From Rathayibacter sp. Leaf185 (GTDB lineage: Bacteria > Actinomycetota > Actinomycetes > Actinomycetales > Microbacteriaceae), in contig NZ_LMPP01000007.1 of the NCBI RefSeq assembly GCF_001423885.1, positions 37,659 to 101,658 on the forward strand: a stretch of DNA of 64,000 nt, read 5' to 3'. The translations under genes were made by a program, and so were the position numbers. The notes under the pieces are model-generated. The model saw nothing but the letters and a program-made list of their open reading frames with translations, had not been told where the DNA came from and did not search any database. Positions 43,931 to 52,348 of this stretch are shown here, piece by piece (within the stretch, counting starts at the first letter, position 1; every line of letters begins with the position of its first letter).

Positions 43931-44761
43931 ATGGACAGACGAGCCAACCTCACCGCGTCAGCGCCCCGGACCGGACTGCAGAAAGCAACGAAAGCCGAAT
44001 TGGGTCTCGTTGTAGACGTCCTCGACTACGCGTTCTACGGAATCGACGGTAGCCAGCCGTCCATTGACAGATTTCAGGATCTGGTGCGCCGCGGCATGTT
44101 GCGACAAGAGCAGCGCATCGCGCTAAAGAAAGGCGAGATCTATTTTGCGCAGCATGGCGGCGTCGAAATTGTCCTCAATGTAGGGGAGCGTGGCACGCTG
44201 AGATCTGTGATGAAGCAAGCGGTCTCAGTCGGTCCGCTCGTCCTAATAATCCTCGTGCTTGGGGGTGCAATCCATGCTTTCGCGACGTGGCTGGGCTTGC
44301 CCTTCTGGGCGGCGGACTTGGTGCTGCTGGTGGTGCTCGGAGGCCCAATTCTCCTCGTCGCGAGGATGACTCGCGTGCCCAAAAATCAGAGGGAAAAGTT
44401 GCCTGACGGTCAGGAAATGTCGGAGGAAAGGCGGGCTCGTCAGGAGAAGCGGACTCGTGAGCTCGCCGAAACGCCCAACTACTTTCAGGGGCGTTACCGA
44501 CGTGGCGTGCCCCGCCCATACTGGATAGTCAGCGCCTTCGGCGCTCGACCCAGCGGCCTTCCGGCGGGTGCCACGCGAACGACGGGCTCCGGCGCTGGAA
44601 TTGTGGCGGTTGGGTACGTGAGGCTCGAACTTCCGAAGCTTCTCGGGCCGAATCAAGCCGTTGTCGGCGTCGCGCGGAACGGCAGGTTACGCAGGGTCTA
44701 CAGCTGGCTAGAGTTCAAGCCTCTGGGCAAATCGAAGTGGGTCCTGATCCGCCGCACGTGA
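43931..44761 (+). CDS. Membrane protein of unknown function, 276 aa
   Basis: A 276-residue protein with two adjacent transmembrane segments (~97-120, ~123-145), flanked by soluble domains. The N-terminal part (DVLDYAFYGIDGSQPSIDRF) and the C-terminal part are not recognised. The codon use is typical of the plasmid. The 250-bp interval before it (43682-43930) holds no gene I can support. Confidence 0.55.
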   Translation: MDRRANLTASAPRTGLQKATKAELGLVVDVLDYAFYGIDGSQPSIDRFQDLVRRGMLRQEQRIALKKGEIYFAQHGGVEIVLNVGERGTLRSVMKQAVSVGPLVLIILVLGGAIHAFATWLGLPFWAADLVLLVVLGGPILLVARMTRVPKNQREKLPDGQEMSEERRARQEKRTRELAETPNYFQGRYRRGVPRPYWIVSAFGARPSGLPAGATRTTGSGAGIVAVGYVRLELPKLLGPNQAVVGVARNGRLRRVYSWLEFKPLGKSKWVLIRRT

Positions 44762-44836
44762 GCTAGCTCGCTAAGGCATCCCCCTTGTCTCATTCATGGT
44801 GTTCGCGTTAGGCAAGGGCGTCCGCGTCGCTCGACC

Positions 44837-45868
44837 CTAAATTCGTGGATCCGCGACAGGCCATCCGCGCAGTTTTCTTGCGTCGATGTGCATGTTGACG
44901 GGGGTCGCCCGGAGGACGCCTTCCACCATGGCTTTCAAGAATGGTCCTACCTGAAGCTCTGGTGGCACCTCGTCGTGTAACAGGCGGACCATAGGAAGAT
45001 TGGCGATTTCAGCTTCAAGCCGCTCCGATTCGACACCTTCCGGCGCCGCGTCGTCGGCGTCATCGGTGGTGGCATCGTCTAGGACCTCGGCGACTGCCGC
45101 GTCGTCTTCATCGCCGTGTCCACCGTCAGAGTCGGCCGGCGGATCTACGTCGTACGACAGCATCAACAGGCAAGCTGCATCGTATGCGTTGTCGCCTGTT
45201 GACAGCTTCGCGAGCAGGTCGATGAGCCATTTGGCTTTTTCGGGCTCACTGTCGAGGATCGTGGATCTGAGGCCGTATAAGAAGCCGAGGGCAGCCAGCG
45301 GGTGCCGTGTGCGCAGGTTTCGGGCGTCCCCGAAAGATTCTTCGATGCGGTTGGCGGCGTTTTTACCGAAGCTGGAGTCCATGCGCTTGGTTGAGATGAG
45401 GAGCTCAGGGCCGGTGTCCCATGCCGACATCACGACGTCGACTTGCTTGACGTATAAACCGCCGAGGATGTTTGCGGATGTGGCGACAACTCCCGCTGGC
45501 GGCGTCGTCTGGGTGACCTTCTTTTCGACGGCCGCCCGTGGAATTCTCGCGAGTTGCGGTAGCAGACGCGAGATAGGGCCGGGCATCACACGAGGGTGTT
45601 CCGCGCGGGGCCATACGGCGTCGGGCTTGAATCCGGAGCGCCTTAGTTCGTAGGCAACCCACACGTCGAGGGCCAGCGCGGGCACGCCGCTCTGGCTGCT
45701 GGCCTTCAGATGCAGCGGAACCCCAAGGAGCTGTTGCAGTGTCTCAAAGTCTGGGGTGTAATCGTCGCCCGCCCACGGCCCGTCCGAGTACCGGCCGGTA
45801 GTCGCGGCAGTAGCGACGATGCGGTCGAAGATTGCCCACGCCAGAGCTTTTTTGGTTGGCTCAGCCAC
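44837..45868 (-). CDS. Type II restriction endonuclease-like protein
   Basis: A 343-residue protein whose GTG start overlaps the methyltransferase gene by 8 nt. KQVDVVMSAWDTGPELLISTKRM fits a PD-(D/E)xK nuclease core (D, then E, then K). The region after residue ~230 is very acidic (DADSGG... DDATTDDADD), unusual for a DNA-binding enzyme. Identified as the restriction partner mainly by coupling with the methyltransferase. Confidence 0.7.
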   Translation of the reverse strand: MAEPTKKALAWAIFDRIVATAATTGRYSDGPWAGDDYTPDFETLQQLLGVPLHLKASSQSGVPALALDVWVAYELRRSGFKPDAVWPRAEHPRVMPGPISRLLPQLARIPRAAVEKKVTQTTPPAGVVATSANILGGLYVKQVDVVMSAWDTGPELLISTKRMDSSFGKNAANRIEESFGDARNLRTRHPLAALGFLYGLRSTILDSEPEKAKWLIDLLAKLSTGDNAYDAACLLMLSYDVDPPADSDGGHGDEDDAAVAEVLDDATTDDADDAAPEGVESERLEAEIANLPMVRLLHDEVPPELQVGPFLKAMVEGVLRATPVNMHIDARKLRGWPVADPRI

Positions 45869-47507
45869 TCTTACCTCGCACCATTCGACGCTTCATCCAG
45901 TCGGCGTGATCCGCGCGCACTGAGTCCAGCTGCGCCGCGGTGAGGCGCTCGTCTAAAAGAACGGTGTCGACCAACGCGACTGCGGCGAGGAGATTCTTGG
46001 TCTGAAGGTGGCGTTGCACAGAGGGCTTGATCGCGACCAGCTCCGAGCGATGCTGTGCAAGCAGATCGGCGGATGGCATCCACCAGCGGTCTGCTTCGCG
46101 CGGCTCGATCTTGAGGATGCCTCCCCCGTAGGATCGCCCGGCAAGCTCAGCGCCGAGGAGAGTGACGGAGTTCAGCGACGCTACGGGCAACACATCACGG
46201 GCGAGATTCTGGACGTTCTCGTTCAGGTACACACCGTGCACGCTGTTCAGATGCCGAACACCGGCTGCGTTGGTGGTCAGCCTCGGGGTGTCAGCGTTCA
46301 TGTAGGTCAGGAGCAGGTCTGCTGGCTTGAGCAGAGGGACGCGCCACCAGGGGGACCGGACACGGCATTTGTATGCCTGGTCGACGGCGGTGTCGACGCC
46401 TTTCGAGATGTATTCCAGGGTGGCGTCCGCGGGCCGATCTGACGGGTACAGCAGCCACGTCGAGTGACCCTCCGAGCCCAGCCGCGCCATCGCAGAGTCA
46501 GTAAGCGCGAGACCGCGAAGGTGGCTACTACCAGGTGGGCTGATCCGAACCAGGTCTCGACGCGGGATACCGAGTGTGCGGACTCGCTCTGGCGAGAGGG
46601 CAAAGAATCGGTTCCCTCCCGTCACCGCGCCGAGGGTCGTGTCGCCGTGATCGCTCAGCGGGACGAATGTGTTGTCGCCGATCAGGTGAGCGATCGTGTC
46701 GATGCTGGTGGGCCGCAGCGGCTGAGGGTGCCACCGGTCCCCGGTGTTCAACGGGGTCCACGTTGTACCCTCGTGCAGCTCACTGAGCGTGTCGGCGTTA
46801 CGCGTCTGCCGGAGAGTGGCCTGTGCCGCGGGGAGGCCGTTCCACCCCTCCGCCTTTACGAGTACGGTGTCGGCTTCCGCGTCGGGGAACACCTGTTCCT
46901 CGAACGTCACAAGCTCGACCGTCGCGAACCTTTCGAGCAGGAATCGGCGCACCGGGGCTGCATAGTTCACACTCAACAGCTCGGCCGGGAGCACCATCCC
47001 AAGGCGTCCGCCAGGCTTCAGATACGCGGCGGCATGGATCACGAAGGCCGCCCATGAAGATGCAAGGCCGGTCAATGAGACGCCCTGCTGTAGCGCTGCA
47101 AACCGAGCGCGGTCGCGCTGGTCTCCCGTCCAGTCCTGGTAGCGGATGAACGGCGGGTTGCCGATCACGGCGTCATATTGCGGGGCCGCTTCCGTGCGGA
47201 AGAAGTCGCTGACGCGGATGCGAGCGGTGCCGCCGGCTCGCTGAACCAGGTCACGTGCAATGTGAGCGCTTGCGCGGTGGAGTTCGATGCCGTGAACGAG
47301 AGGGTCAGTCGCACCCAACGCGCGCAGTCGTTCGACTGCGGCGATCAGGAAGGCTGCCTCGCCGGCGGAGGGCTCTAGCACCGAATCGGACGGATCGCGA
47401 AGCGCCCACTCCGCCAAGTGTGCAGTAATCCCGTCGGGTGTGAAGAACGCGCCGCGTGCCTTCCTTGCCTCGGCAGGATCTGCCGCATCGAAAGGGTTGG
47501 TGAGCAC
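45861..47507 (-). CDS. N6-adenine DNA methyltransferase (type II)
   Basis: A 548-residue protein with the SAM motif SVLEPSAGEAAFLI and catalytic motif IV AVIGNPPFIRYQDW, in gamma-class order. The C-terminal part is a likely target-recognition domain. Together with the overlapping downstream gene it forms a type II restriction-modification unit; the recognition sequence is not predictable. GTG start at 47507, divergent from the TIR gene. Confidence 0.85.
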   Translation of the reverse strand: MLTNPFDAADPAEARKARGAFFTPDGITAHLAEWALRDPSDSVLEPSAGEAAFLIAAVERLRALGATDPLVHGIELHRASAHIARDLVQRAGGTARIRVSDFFRTEAAPQYDAVIGNPPFIRYQDWTGDQRDRARFAALQQGVSLTGLASSWAAFVIHAAAYLKPGGRLGMVLPAELLSVNYAAPVRRFLLERFATVELVTFEEQVFPDAEADTVLVKAEGWNGLPAAQATLRQTRNADTLSELHEGTTWTPLNTGDRWHPQPLRPTSIDTIAHLIGDNTFVPLSDHGDTTLGAVTGGNRFFALSPERVRTLGIPRRDLVRISPPGSSHLRGLALTDSAMARLGSEGHSTWLLYPSDRPADATLEYISKGVDTAVDQAYKCRVRSPWWRVPLLKPADLLLTYMNADTPRLTTNAAGVRHLNSVHGVYLNENVQNLARDVLPVASLNSVTLLGAELAGRSYGGGILKIEPREADRWWMPSADLLAQHRSELVAIKPSVQRHLQTKNLLAAVALVDTVLLDERLTAAQLDSVRADHADWMKRRMVRGKSG

Positions 47508-47606
47508 GACATCAGACTATGCGGTGAGCGACGGCCCCCGGGAATGACCCCGAGCGGTGAGACCTGAACTCCAGGAGTGTCGGAGGTCGCGAGTAGCGTC
47601 TGCGAC

Positions 47607-48350
47607 ATGTCTCAGTGCACAGCGCCCGTTCGAGGTCACATCCGGGGCGGCGGGGCCGATTGCCCCGTCCATGGTCGCGGCGGCGGGTACAGCTACTACG
47701 ACCAGCCGCGCGCATACCGGCCGTACACGCCCCCGCCTGCTCCGGCGCGCCGAAGCGGCAGCATGTCGGGTGGCGGTGGCGCCCGTAGCAGCCGTCCGTC
47801 TTGGCAGCCGAGTACGTCGACCGTCTCGTACACACCTCAGCAGGTCCGCGATCTTCAACCGGTCCGGATCGCAACCCTCGCGCGGACGGTGCAGCAGAAT
47901 GACGTGTTCCTCTGCCACGCTTGGCCGGACCGCCAGGGGCCCGCGAAGGACGTCCATGAGCTGATGCTCGACCGGGATCTGTCGGTCTGGTTCAGCGAAG
48001 TGAGCCTTCGACCGGGCACGGACATGCGCGTGGCGATCGATAGGGGCCTCGTCAGCTCGCGCATGGGCATCGTCCTCGTGACGCCGGCGATGCTCGAGAA
48101 ATTGAGCACGGATCGGAGTATCGCGAGCAATGAGCTCAGCGCTCTCCTTCGCCGCAGCCTTCTGGTGCCGATCATGCATGGCACGACGTTCGAGGAGCTG
48201 GACCAGGTAACTCCGACGCTTGCGTCTCGTGGCGGATTCAGCACTGCGGAGGAACCGATGGAAAGCATCATCGAGAAGATTGCAGAACTCGTGGGGGTCG
48301 TCACGGACGAAGAGGCGGACGAACTCGCCGGGATTTCGGGCGCGCGTTAG
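47607..48350 (+). CDS. TIR-domain protein
   Basis: A 247-residue protein. A Gly/Ser/Tyr/Pro-rich N-terminal ~90 residues, with two or three Cys/His pairs at the start (SQCTAPVRGH; ADCPVHG) that may bind zinc, precedes a TIR domain: DVFLCHAWPDRQGPAKD, LSVWFSEVSLRPG with the likely catalytic Glu, and GIVLVTPAMLEK. TIR domains cleave NAD+ or act in signalling in antiphage defence. It is divergent from the restriction-modification genes, so it may belong to the same defence locus. Confidence 0.8.
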   Translation: MSQCTAPVRGHIRGGGADCPVHGRGGGYSYYDQPRAYRPYTPPPAPARRSGSMSGGGGARSSRPSWQPSTSTVSYTPQQVRDLQPVRIATLARTVQQNDVFLCHAWPDRQGPAKDVHELMLDRDLSVWFSEVSLRPGTDMRVAIDRGLVSSRMGIVLVTPAMLEKLSTDRSIASNELSALLRRSLLVPIMHGTTFEELDQVTPTLASRGGFSTAEEPMESIIEKIAELVGVVTDEEADELAGISGAR

Positions 48351-48398
48351 CGCCGTACCGCCGTGGACACGTCTCCCATGTGGTGGGAGGGTGAGGGC

Positions 48399-48647
48399 AT
48401 GTCGAAGCCTCGGACCAAGCTCGCGCGTGCTGCGCTGATCAGCAATGGCATGGTGTGGTTCGGGCTGTCGTTCATGCTCTTCGCGATCGCCGGCGAGCAG
48501 ACGTACGCGGCGTTCACCGGTGAGTGGTTCAACGTGCTCGGGTGGGTGCTGATCGTCGCGGTGGCGGCCGGCCTGGCGGTGGTCGGTGTGATCGAGAACC
48601 GGAACATCCGGGCGGGGAAGAAGTACAAGCCGCGTCCTCGCCGCTGA
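48399..48647 (+). CDS. Small membrane protein, 82 aa
   Basis: An 82-residue protein with two hydrophobic segments (~14-33 and ~45-66) and a very basic C-terminus (RNIRAGKKYKPRPRR). The ATG at 48399 is preferred because GGGAGGG lies just upstream. 48 nt after the TIR gene, in the same direction; cotranscription is likely. No family recognised. Confidence 0.55.
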   Translation: MSKPRTKLARAALISNGMVWFGLSFMLFAIAGEQTYAAFTGEWFNVLGWVLIVAVAAGLAVVGVIENRNIRAGKKYKPRPRR

Positions 48648-48659
48648 CTACCGCTCGAG

Positions 48660-48743
48660 CGCGCGTGGCCGTTCCACGCGCGTGACCGGGGGGTCGAGGG
48701 GGCTCTCCCCCTCGTGCGGGCCGGCCCGTTTCGGGTCGGCCCG
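48660..48743. terminator. Cluster of three GC-rich hairpins
   Basis: CGCGCGTGG/CCACGCGCG (48660-48682), CGAGGGGG/CCCCCTCG (48695-48714) and a GGGCCGGCCC/GGGTCGGCCC pair (48716-48743). They end the convergent transcripts of the 82-residue protein gene and of the gene at 48753. The third belongs to the conserved 3' module of the small plasmid genes. Confidence 0.65.
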
Positions 48744-48752
48744 CGCACGCGC

Positions 48753-49184
48753 TCAGAGCGCGAGCGTGTGGAGGATCAGGGTCGTGGAGCCGATGGGCTT
48801 TCCGAAGTCGGTGTAGTCGAGGGTCGCGCGGCGGTTGCTGATGAGGTCGAGGGCGATCAGTTCCTCCTCGGACTCGTCCGTCATGTCGCCGGGCTCCTCG
48901 TCCCATTCGCGCAGAACCTGCCGGTCGGCGTCGAGGACTTTCCACAGTCCCCAGACGTGGGCGATGGGGCCGGTCGTCTCGTATGTGAAGACGAGGGCGG
49001 TCGCGGTGGGCCAGCCGTAGGCGGCCGCGGCGACGATCAGCGCTCGCGCTGCGGCGGCGGTCGCGTCGGCGTCGCCGGACGCGGCCGCGGCGTCGACGGC
49101 GACCTCGGCTGCTCGCAGCGTCGGGTCGTCCTGGTACGGGTCGAAGCGGTGGGCGGGGCGGGGTGCGGTGGTCGTGGTGGTCAT
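48753..49184 (-). CDS. Hypothetical plasmid protein, paralogue of 60651-61073 product
   Basis: A 143-residue soluble protein, Ala-rich helical first half, then ALVFTYETTGPIAHVWGLWK and a conserved C-terminus (TDFGKPIGSTTLILHTL). It is nearly identical to the 140-residue protein at 60651-61073 and sits in the same place, downstream of a ParB-like gene. No family recognised. Confidence 0.65.
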   Translation of the reverse strand: MTTTTTAPRPAHRFDPYQDDPTLRAAEVAVDAAAASGDADATAAAARALIVAAAAYGWPTATALVFTYETTGPIAHVWGLWKVLDADRQVLREWDEEPGDMTDESEEELIALDLISNRRATLDYTDFGKPIGSTTLILHTLAL

Positions 49185-49259
49185 GGTCGGCCTTCCTGTG
49201 CAGCAGTGGGAGAAGAGGAGGGGCGGGGGCCGGCGCGAGCCGGTCCCCGCCGGGTGGGG

Positions 49260-50651
49260 CTAGCTGAGCCCTGCGGCGTCGGCGGGGGTGCTGTCGCCGG
49301 TGACGACCTGCTCGACCGGGGAGAGCGCGTAACCCCAGGCCGCGAGCTGGCGGAAGTGCTCGGCCGTGCGCTCGTCGCCGCGGCGCCAGGACTCCTTGCT
49401 CGTGTGCGCCTCCTGCCCTCCGAGCACGACGGCCAGCGCGACCAGGCGGGCCTTCGCGGGGTTCGCCTCGACCAGCGCTGCGAGGGCGTCGGCGCGGTAG
49501 CCGGAGGGGCGCTCGATGCGCAGCAGCGCGTGCGCGAGTTCGTTGCCGTTGCTCATTCCGGAGGACACCGCGAACCGGTGAGCGGTGAGGCCGAGAGCGA
49601 TGATCCGATCCGCGTCCTTGGGGAGGGTCTTGCGAGCGAGGAACGTCGCGATCCACTCGCGGCGCACCTTCTCGGCCGCGTTCCACGCCTTGTTGTTGGC
49701 GATGAGCACTTTGCGCTCCGCGGACTTCTCGGCGCGCTCCTCCTCGGCCTCCTCCTCGGTCTGCGGCTGCTCGGGGGCTCCGTAGGCGTAGGTGAATCCG
49801 GCGGCGGTGGGGTCCTGGACGAGGAGGGTGACCTCGACCTCGCCGCGCCAGCTGGTGTCGATGAGCACTCCGCGTCCGGGAGCGGCGGCGACCTGCTCGG
49901 GGGTGACGCTCTTGCCGTCCTCGCCGCGCAGCTGCCGCACCGGCGTCCACGTCGCCGCGTCGCCGTAGGCGTCGGAGCGGGTGAGGATCTGGAAGCCGTT
50001 GCCGGTGTACTCGGCGGCGGTCGCCGCGAGGAGCCCCTGGTGCGCGGCCTCGTCGCGGAGGGTCTGCGCGGTGTGCTCGAACTGGGCCGGGTCGTGCGTG
50101 GCGACCTCGATCAGGGTCGCGCGGGCGTCGGCGTCGTCCTCGAACTCCAACAGCACCGCCGCCTGGTCCAGGGTCAGCTCGTGCTCGTGCAGAACGGACG
50201 TGACGGTCGCGGACTCCGCGACCGCAAGCCCCTTCTTAACCGCGTCGGTCTTGGTGCCGGTGCGCTTGGCGATCGCTGCAGCGGACACGCCCTCGAACGC
50301 GAGCTGCGCCCACGCGGCGGTGCGGTCCGCGACGCTCAGCTCGGCGCGCTGGTCGTTCTCGATGATCTGCTGAACGATCCGGTCGGCGGTCGTCTCGTCG
50401 CCCTCCACGACGTAGACCGGGATCGTGGGCACTCCGGCCTCGCGGGCGGCGAGGGTGCGGCGCTGTCCGGCGCGGACGATGATGTTGCCGTGCTCGTCGC
50501 GGCGGGCGAGGACCGGGGTGATGACCCCGTTCTCGCGGATCGACGCGATGAAGTCCTTCGTCAGCGGGGCGCTGGTGCGCACGTTCGCCTCGATCACGAG
50601 GGTGGTCGGGTCGATGTGCTGAACGGTCCCGGTTCCGGTGGTGATAGTCAC
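49260..50651 (-). CDS. ParB/RepB-like protein, copy 1
   Basis: A 463-residue protein with a ParB N-terminal domain (VIEANVRTSAPLTKDFIASI; RRDEHGNIIVRAGQRRTLAA) and a HTH region (AAAIAKRTGTKTDAVKKGLA), then a long C-terminal part of unknown fold. No parA is adjacent; the true par locus is at 7.5-8.5 kb. The protein may be a KorB-like regulator or a ParB-fold CTPase with another job. GTG start with GGAG upstream; a long palindromic leader repeat precedes it. A paralogue lies at 61143. Confidence 0.75.
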   Translation of the reverse strand: MTITTGTGTVQHIDPTTLVIEANVRTSAPLTKDFIASIRENGVITPVLARRDEHGNIIVRAGQRRTLAAREAGVPTIPVYVVEGDETTADRIVQQIIENDQRAELSVADRTAAWAQLAFEGVSAAAIAKRTGTKTDAVKKGLAVAESATVTSVLHEHELTLDQAAVLLEFEDDADARATLIEVATHDPAQFEHTAQTLRDEAAHQGLLAATAAEYTGNGFQILTRSDAYGDAATWTPVRQLRGEDGKSVTPEQVAAAPGRGVLIDTSWRGEVEVTLLVQDPTAAGFTYAYGAPEQPQTEEEAEEERAEKSAERKVLIANNKAWNAAEKVRREWIATFLARKTLPKDADRIIALGLTAHRFAVSSGMSNGNELAHALLRIERPSGYRADALAALVEANPAKARLVALAVVLGGQEAHTSKESWRRGDERTAEHFRQLAAWGYALSPVEQVVTGDSTPADAAGLS

Positions 50652-50740
50652 GATGGTTTCTCCTTGATCGGTGTGCGATCATTGAGGCGACAAGTCCCGT
50701 GGTTCTAACCCAACTACGGGGCTTTTGTCGTCTTCCTGAT

Positions 50741-50899
50741 CGTTTTTCTTTGCCTCTCCGGCGGGATGAAATCAATTGAGTGGAGTCGGCGGAGTGACGG
50801 CTCTCTCGGGCGAAATAAGCCCGCAGGGCGCGTCCGAGAGAGACAGCACGTAGCCGACGGAGCGAGATAGATTGAAACCGCGGAGAGGTGAAGAAAACG
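50741..50899 (-). repeat. Long imperfect palindromic leader repeat R2
   Basis: A 159-bp element with the inverted ends CGTTTTTCTTTGCCTCTCCG and CGGAGAGGTGAAGAAAACG. The inner stem pairs CTCTCTCGG (50801-50809) with CCGAGAGAG (50834-50842), perfect and quite different in sequence from the equivalent stem in the copy at 51789. It lies in the leader of the ParB-like gene starting at 50651. Confidence 0.8.
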
Positions 50900-50993
50900 G
50901 GTAATCCGGCCGCGTAGCGGCTCCCGCCGGCGGTGCTCCGTCACCGCTGCGCGAGTGCAGCTCGCGCCCCCGGAACGGGGAAGACCGGGGAGT

Positions 50994-51013
50994 GTGAGGG
51001 GGTCGCCCCTCAC
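50994..51013 (-). terminator. Module terminator hairpin after the 51047 gene
   Basis: GTGAGGGG-GTCG-CCCCTCAC, 8-bp perfect stem, 33 nt beyond the stop. An adjacent GGGTCGGCC/GGCCGGCCC stem follows (51014-51036). The same hairpin recurs at 52040, 60596, (as CGAGGGG) 62886 and, imperfectly, 4198. Confidence 0.75.
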
Positions 51014-51046
51014 GGGTCGGCCCGCAGGCCGGCCCGCGCCGCGCGG

Positions 51047-51493
51047 CTACCGGTCGGCGGGCTCGTAGCAGTTGGCGCAGTCGCACGGCCCGCTGGGGTT
51101 CTCCGCCCGCTCGACGGCCGCGATCTGCGCGGCCTGCTCCGCCGGGGAGAGCGCCTGCCACCCCTCATCCGCGCGCCGGTTCGACTCGATGCGTGCCGCA
51201 CGCTCGTCCAGCGTCTCCGGGGTCGGGGTGAGGAAAGCGGCCAGTGCCGCGCCGGTGTCCTGCTTGTCGGCGGGGGTGAGGAACGCGATCAGCGCGGCGG
51301 CGTAGGCGGTGCCGTCGTCGGTGACGGGGAATCCGCCCGGAGCTCCTTCGCCGGGAAGAGTGAGCGTGTTGCGGATGTGCGCGAGGATCTCGGCGTCCGT
51401 GGCGGTCGCGTCGTCGTCGGACTCGGCGCGGCGGGTGTCGAGGATGAGGGCGAGCTGCTCGGCCGTGGCGCGGCCGGTGTCGGTGCGGGTCAT
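51047..51493 (-). CDS. Hypothetical plasmid protein, shares N-terminus with 62939 product
   Basis: A 148-residue protein. The first ~75 residues (RATAEQLALILDTRRAESDD; NTLTLPGEGAPGGFPVTDDG) are shared with the protein at 62939-63499, but the C-terminal halves are unrelated: here a helical stretch ending in a small Cys cluster (PCDCANCYEPAD) that may bind zinc. It is preceded by the 85-residue protein gene, 12 nt away. Confidence 0.65.
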   Translation of the reverse strand: MTRTDTGRATAEQLALILDTRRAESDDDATATDAEILAHIRNTLTLPGEGAPGGFPVTDDGTAYAAALIAFLTPADKQDTGAALAAFLTPTPETLDERAARIESNRRADEGWQALSPAEQAAQIAAVERAENPSGPCDCANCYEPADR

Positions 51494-51505
51494 GGTGTGG
51501 TCCTC

Positions 51506-51763
51506 TCAGCGGTTCAGGAACGGGGCGACGCGGCGGATCGCTGCGCGGCGGGCGTGGGCGACGCAGTGGCGGAACGAGCCGCTGGTGATGCCGTGCAGCT
51601 GGTCGGAGTGCCACGCCTCCCAGACGCCGGACTTGCGGCGGGTGACGTGCACAGAGGGCGTCGTCTGGGGGTCGGTGCCCACGACGCGGACGTCGACCGC
51701 GCGGGTGTTCGCGAGCGTGAGGTAGGTCTTCGCGGTGGTCTGCAATTCGGTGGCGGTCTGCAT
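51506..51763 (-). CDS. Hypothetical plasmid protein, 85 aa, paralogue of 63512 product
   Basis: An 85-residue protein, nearly identical to that at 63512-63769. VHVTRRKSGVWEAWHSDQLH and a basic helical C-terminus (RHCVAHARRAAIRRVAPFL) suggest a small nucleic-acid-binding protein, not a recognised family. GGAG precedes the ATG by 9 nt. Its leader contains the palindromic repeat at 51789. Confidence 0.65.
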   Translation of the reverse strand: MQTATELQTTAKTYLTLANTRAVDVRVVGTDPQTTPSVHVTRRKSGVWEAWHSDQLHGITSGSFRHCVAHARRAAIRRVAPFLNR

Positions 51764-51788
51764 GGTGTGGGTGCTCCCTCTGGCTGAT

Positions 51789-51946
51789 CGTTTTTCTTTG
51801 CCTCTCCGGCGGGGAAAACCGTTTGAGTGGAGGCGGCGTAGTGACGCCGATAGCGGGCGAAATAAGCCCGCAGGGCGCGTCCGCTATCGGTGGCACGGAG
51901 CCGGTGGAGCGAAATAGGTTGAAACCGCGGAGAGGTGAAGAAAACG
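51789..51946 (-). repeat. Long imperfect palindromic leader repeat R3
   Basis: A 158-bp element with the same inverted ends as R2. The inner stem pairs CCGATAGCGG (51847-51856) perfectly with CCGCTATCGG (51881-51890). The loop reads GCGAAATAAGCCCGCAGGGC. It lies 25 nt upstream of the 85-residue protein gene. Confidence 0.8.
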
Positions 51947-52039
51947 GGTGGAACGGGCCGCATCGCGGCCTCCCATTGGCGGTGCTCCGTCGCCGCTGCG
52001 CGAGTGCAGCTCGCGCCCCGGAACGGGACACCGGGGAGC

Positions 52040-52059
52040 GTGAGGGGGTCGCCCCTCAC
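52040..52059 (-). terminator. Module terminator hairpin copy
   Basis: GTGAGGGG-GTCG-CCCCTCAC followed by GGGCCGGCG/GCCGGCCCC. In this copy no gene ends immediately before it on the minus strand, so the module looks separated from its original upstream gene. Confidence 0.65.
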
Positions 52060-52124
52060 GGGCCGGCGCCGCCGGCCCCCACGCTCGAGCGGGTCGTGTC
52101 AGCGTCGGATGCGACGATGGAGGC

Positions 52125-52283
52125 TTGTGGGAGCTGGCACACCGGACGCGCGCGGAATCGACATCAACGGTGGTGCGCAGCAGCGCGGCGACGAGCGCCG
52201 CGGCGATCGCGGAAGTGCGCGCAGCGATCCCGGAGGATCACGTCATCCTCTACGTTGTCCGGATCGCGGACGGCTCGGAGTAG
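52125..52283 (+). CDS. Possible small protein, 52 aa
   Basis: The frame from TTG (52125) encodes a helix-rich protein ending IPEDHVILYVVRIADGSE, which reads like real protein unlike the other frames here. GGAGG lies just upstream but close. It precedes another small gene in the same direction. Low confidence; no family. Confidence 0.3.
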   Translation: MWELAHRTRAESTSTVVRSSAATSAAAIAEVRAAIPEDHVILYVVRIADGSE

Positions 52284-52348
52284 AACCCACCGGGATTCGC
52301 TCGGAACCACTAGCGTTGCGATCAGTTCCGGAAAGCGATGGTCTCGTG

